Below, piece after piece: positions 6,598 to 6,646 of a stretch of 6,646 nt of DNA (position 1 is the stretch's first letter; every line of letters begins with the position of its first letter). Source of the stretch: an uncultured Streptococcus sp. (GTDB lineage Bacteria > Bacillota > Bacilli > Lactobacillales > Streptococcaceae). The stretch lies in assembly GCA_905373305.1 (NCBI GenBank), contig CAJPSM010000073.1:1-6646 (forward strand), given 5' to 3'. The position numbers were made by a program, and so were the translations under genes. Below the pieces are notes generated by a model. The model was not told where the DNA came from. It did not search any database and saw nothing but the letters and a program-made list of their open reading frames with translations.

Positions 6598-6615
6598 GTC
6601 ATTTCATGATATAAT
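6587..6615 (+). promoter_or_regulatory. Extended -10 promoter reading out of the right edge
   Basis: TTGGTG (6587-6592), a 17-nt spacer, then TGATATAAT (6607-6615): a perfect -10 hexamer with the TG extension and a partial -35 at ideal spacing. Transcription would start near 6622. The -35 lies in the last codons of the DUF1002 gene. The promoter must serve a gene beyond the window on the + strand. Its start site falls inside the terminator listed next. Confidence 0.6.
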
Positions 6616-6646
6616 AGATGGTAGCAGAAATGTTGCCGTCTTTTTT
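6616..6646 (+). terminator. Intrinsic terminator after the DUF1002 gene
   Basis: AGATGGTAGCA (6616-6626) pairs with TGTTGCCGTCT (6631-6641) as eleven continuous pairs, three of them G-U, around a GAAA tetraloop (6627-6630). The window ends in six T (6641-6646); the T-tract may continue. The stem is oriented for + strand transcripts; the other strand has no T-tract after the hairpin. Confidence 0.78.

Overview
This window is a compact, single-strand stretch of a Streptococcus chromosome, most likely from the mitis group (S. pneumoniae, S. mitis or S. oralis). The evidence is the low-GC codon use, the close resemblance of the proteins to pneumococcal ones, and a gene order that matches, from memory, the pneumococcal prfA-prmC-sua5-GNAT-glyA-nucleoid protein-pvaA-DUF1002 locus. 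No mobile element, CRISPR array, tRNA or rRNA is visible.

Layout on the + strand: the 3' three quarters of prfA (peptide release factor 1, cut by the left edge); prmC, which methylates the GGQ glutamine of RF1 and RF2; a short Sua5/TsaC-type threonylcarbamoyl-AMP synthase for tRNA t6A; a small GNAT acetyltransferase; glyA (serine hydroxymethyltransferase); a 37-kDa nucleoid-associated protein (NdpA/YejK family); and pvaA, a membrane-anchored lysozyme-like protein. These seven genes are packed with a 1-nt overlap (prfA/prmC), a 17-nt overlap (prmC/sua5), a 1-nt gap, a 54-nt gap before glyA, a 7-nt gap, and another 1-nt TAATG overlap. An intrinsic terminator directly follows the pvaA stop codon. 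After it comes a separately transcribed gene for a secreted DUF1002 protein of unknown function. A second hairpin-plus-T-tract terminator closes the window.

The first three genes act together on translation: release factor, its modifying enzyme, and a tRNA anticodon-loop modification that supports accurate ANN decoding. glyA supplies glycine and one-carbon units. The nucleoid protein and the cell-wall enzyme look like passengers of the same transcript, and no direct functional link is evident.

Most of the window is ordinary conserved housekeeping DNA, and no new system is evident. The points worth a second look are regulatory: a textbook extended -10 promoter inside prmC with a T6A6 palindrome where an UP element would lie; an AT-rich hairpin spanning the GNAT stop codon; and, at the right edge, an extended -10 promoter whose predicted start lies inside the left arm of a terminator, an arrangement that would stop only upstream transcripts.
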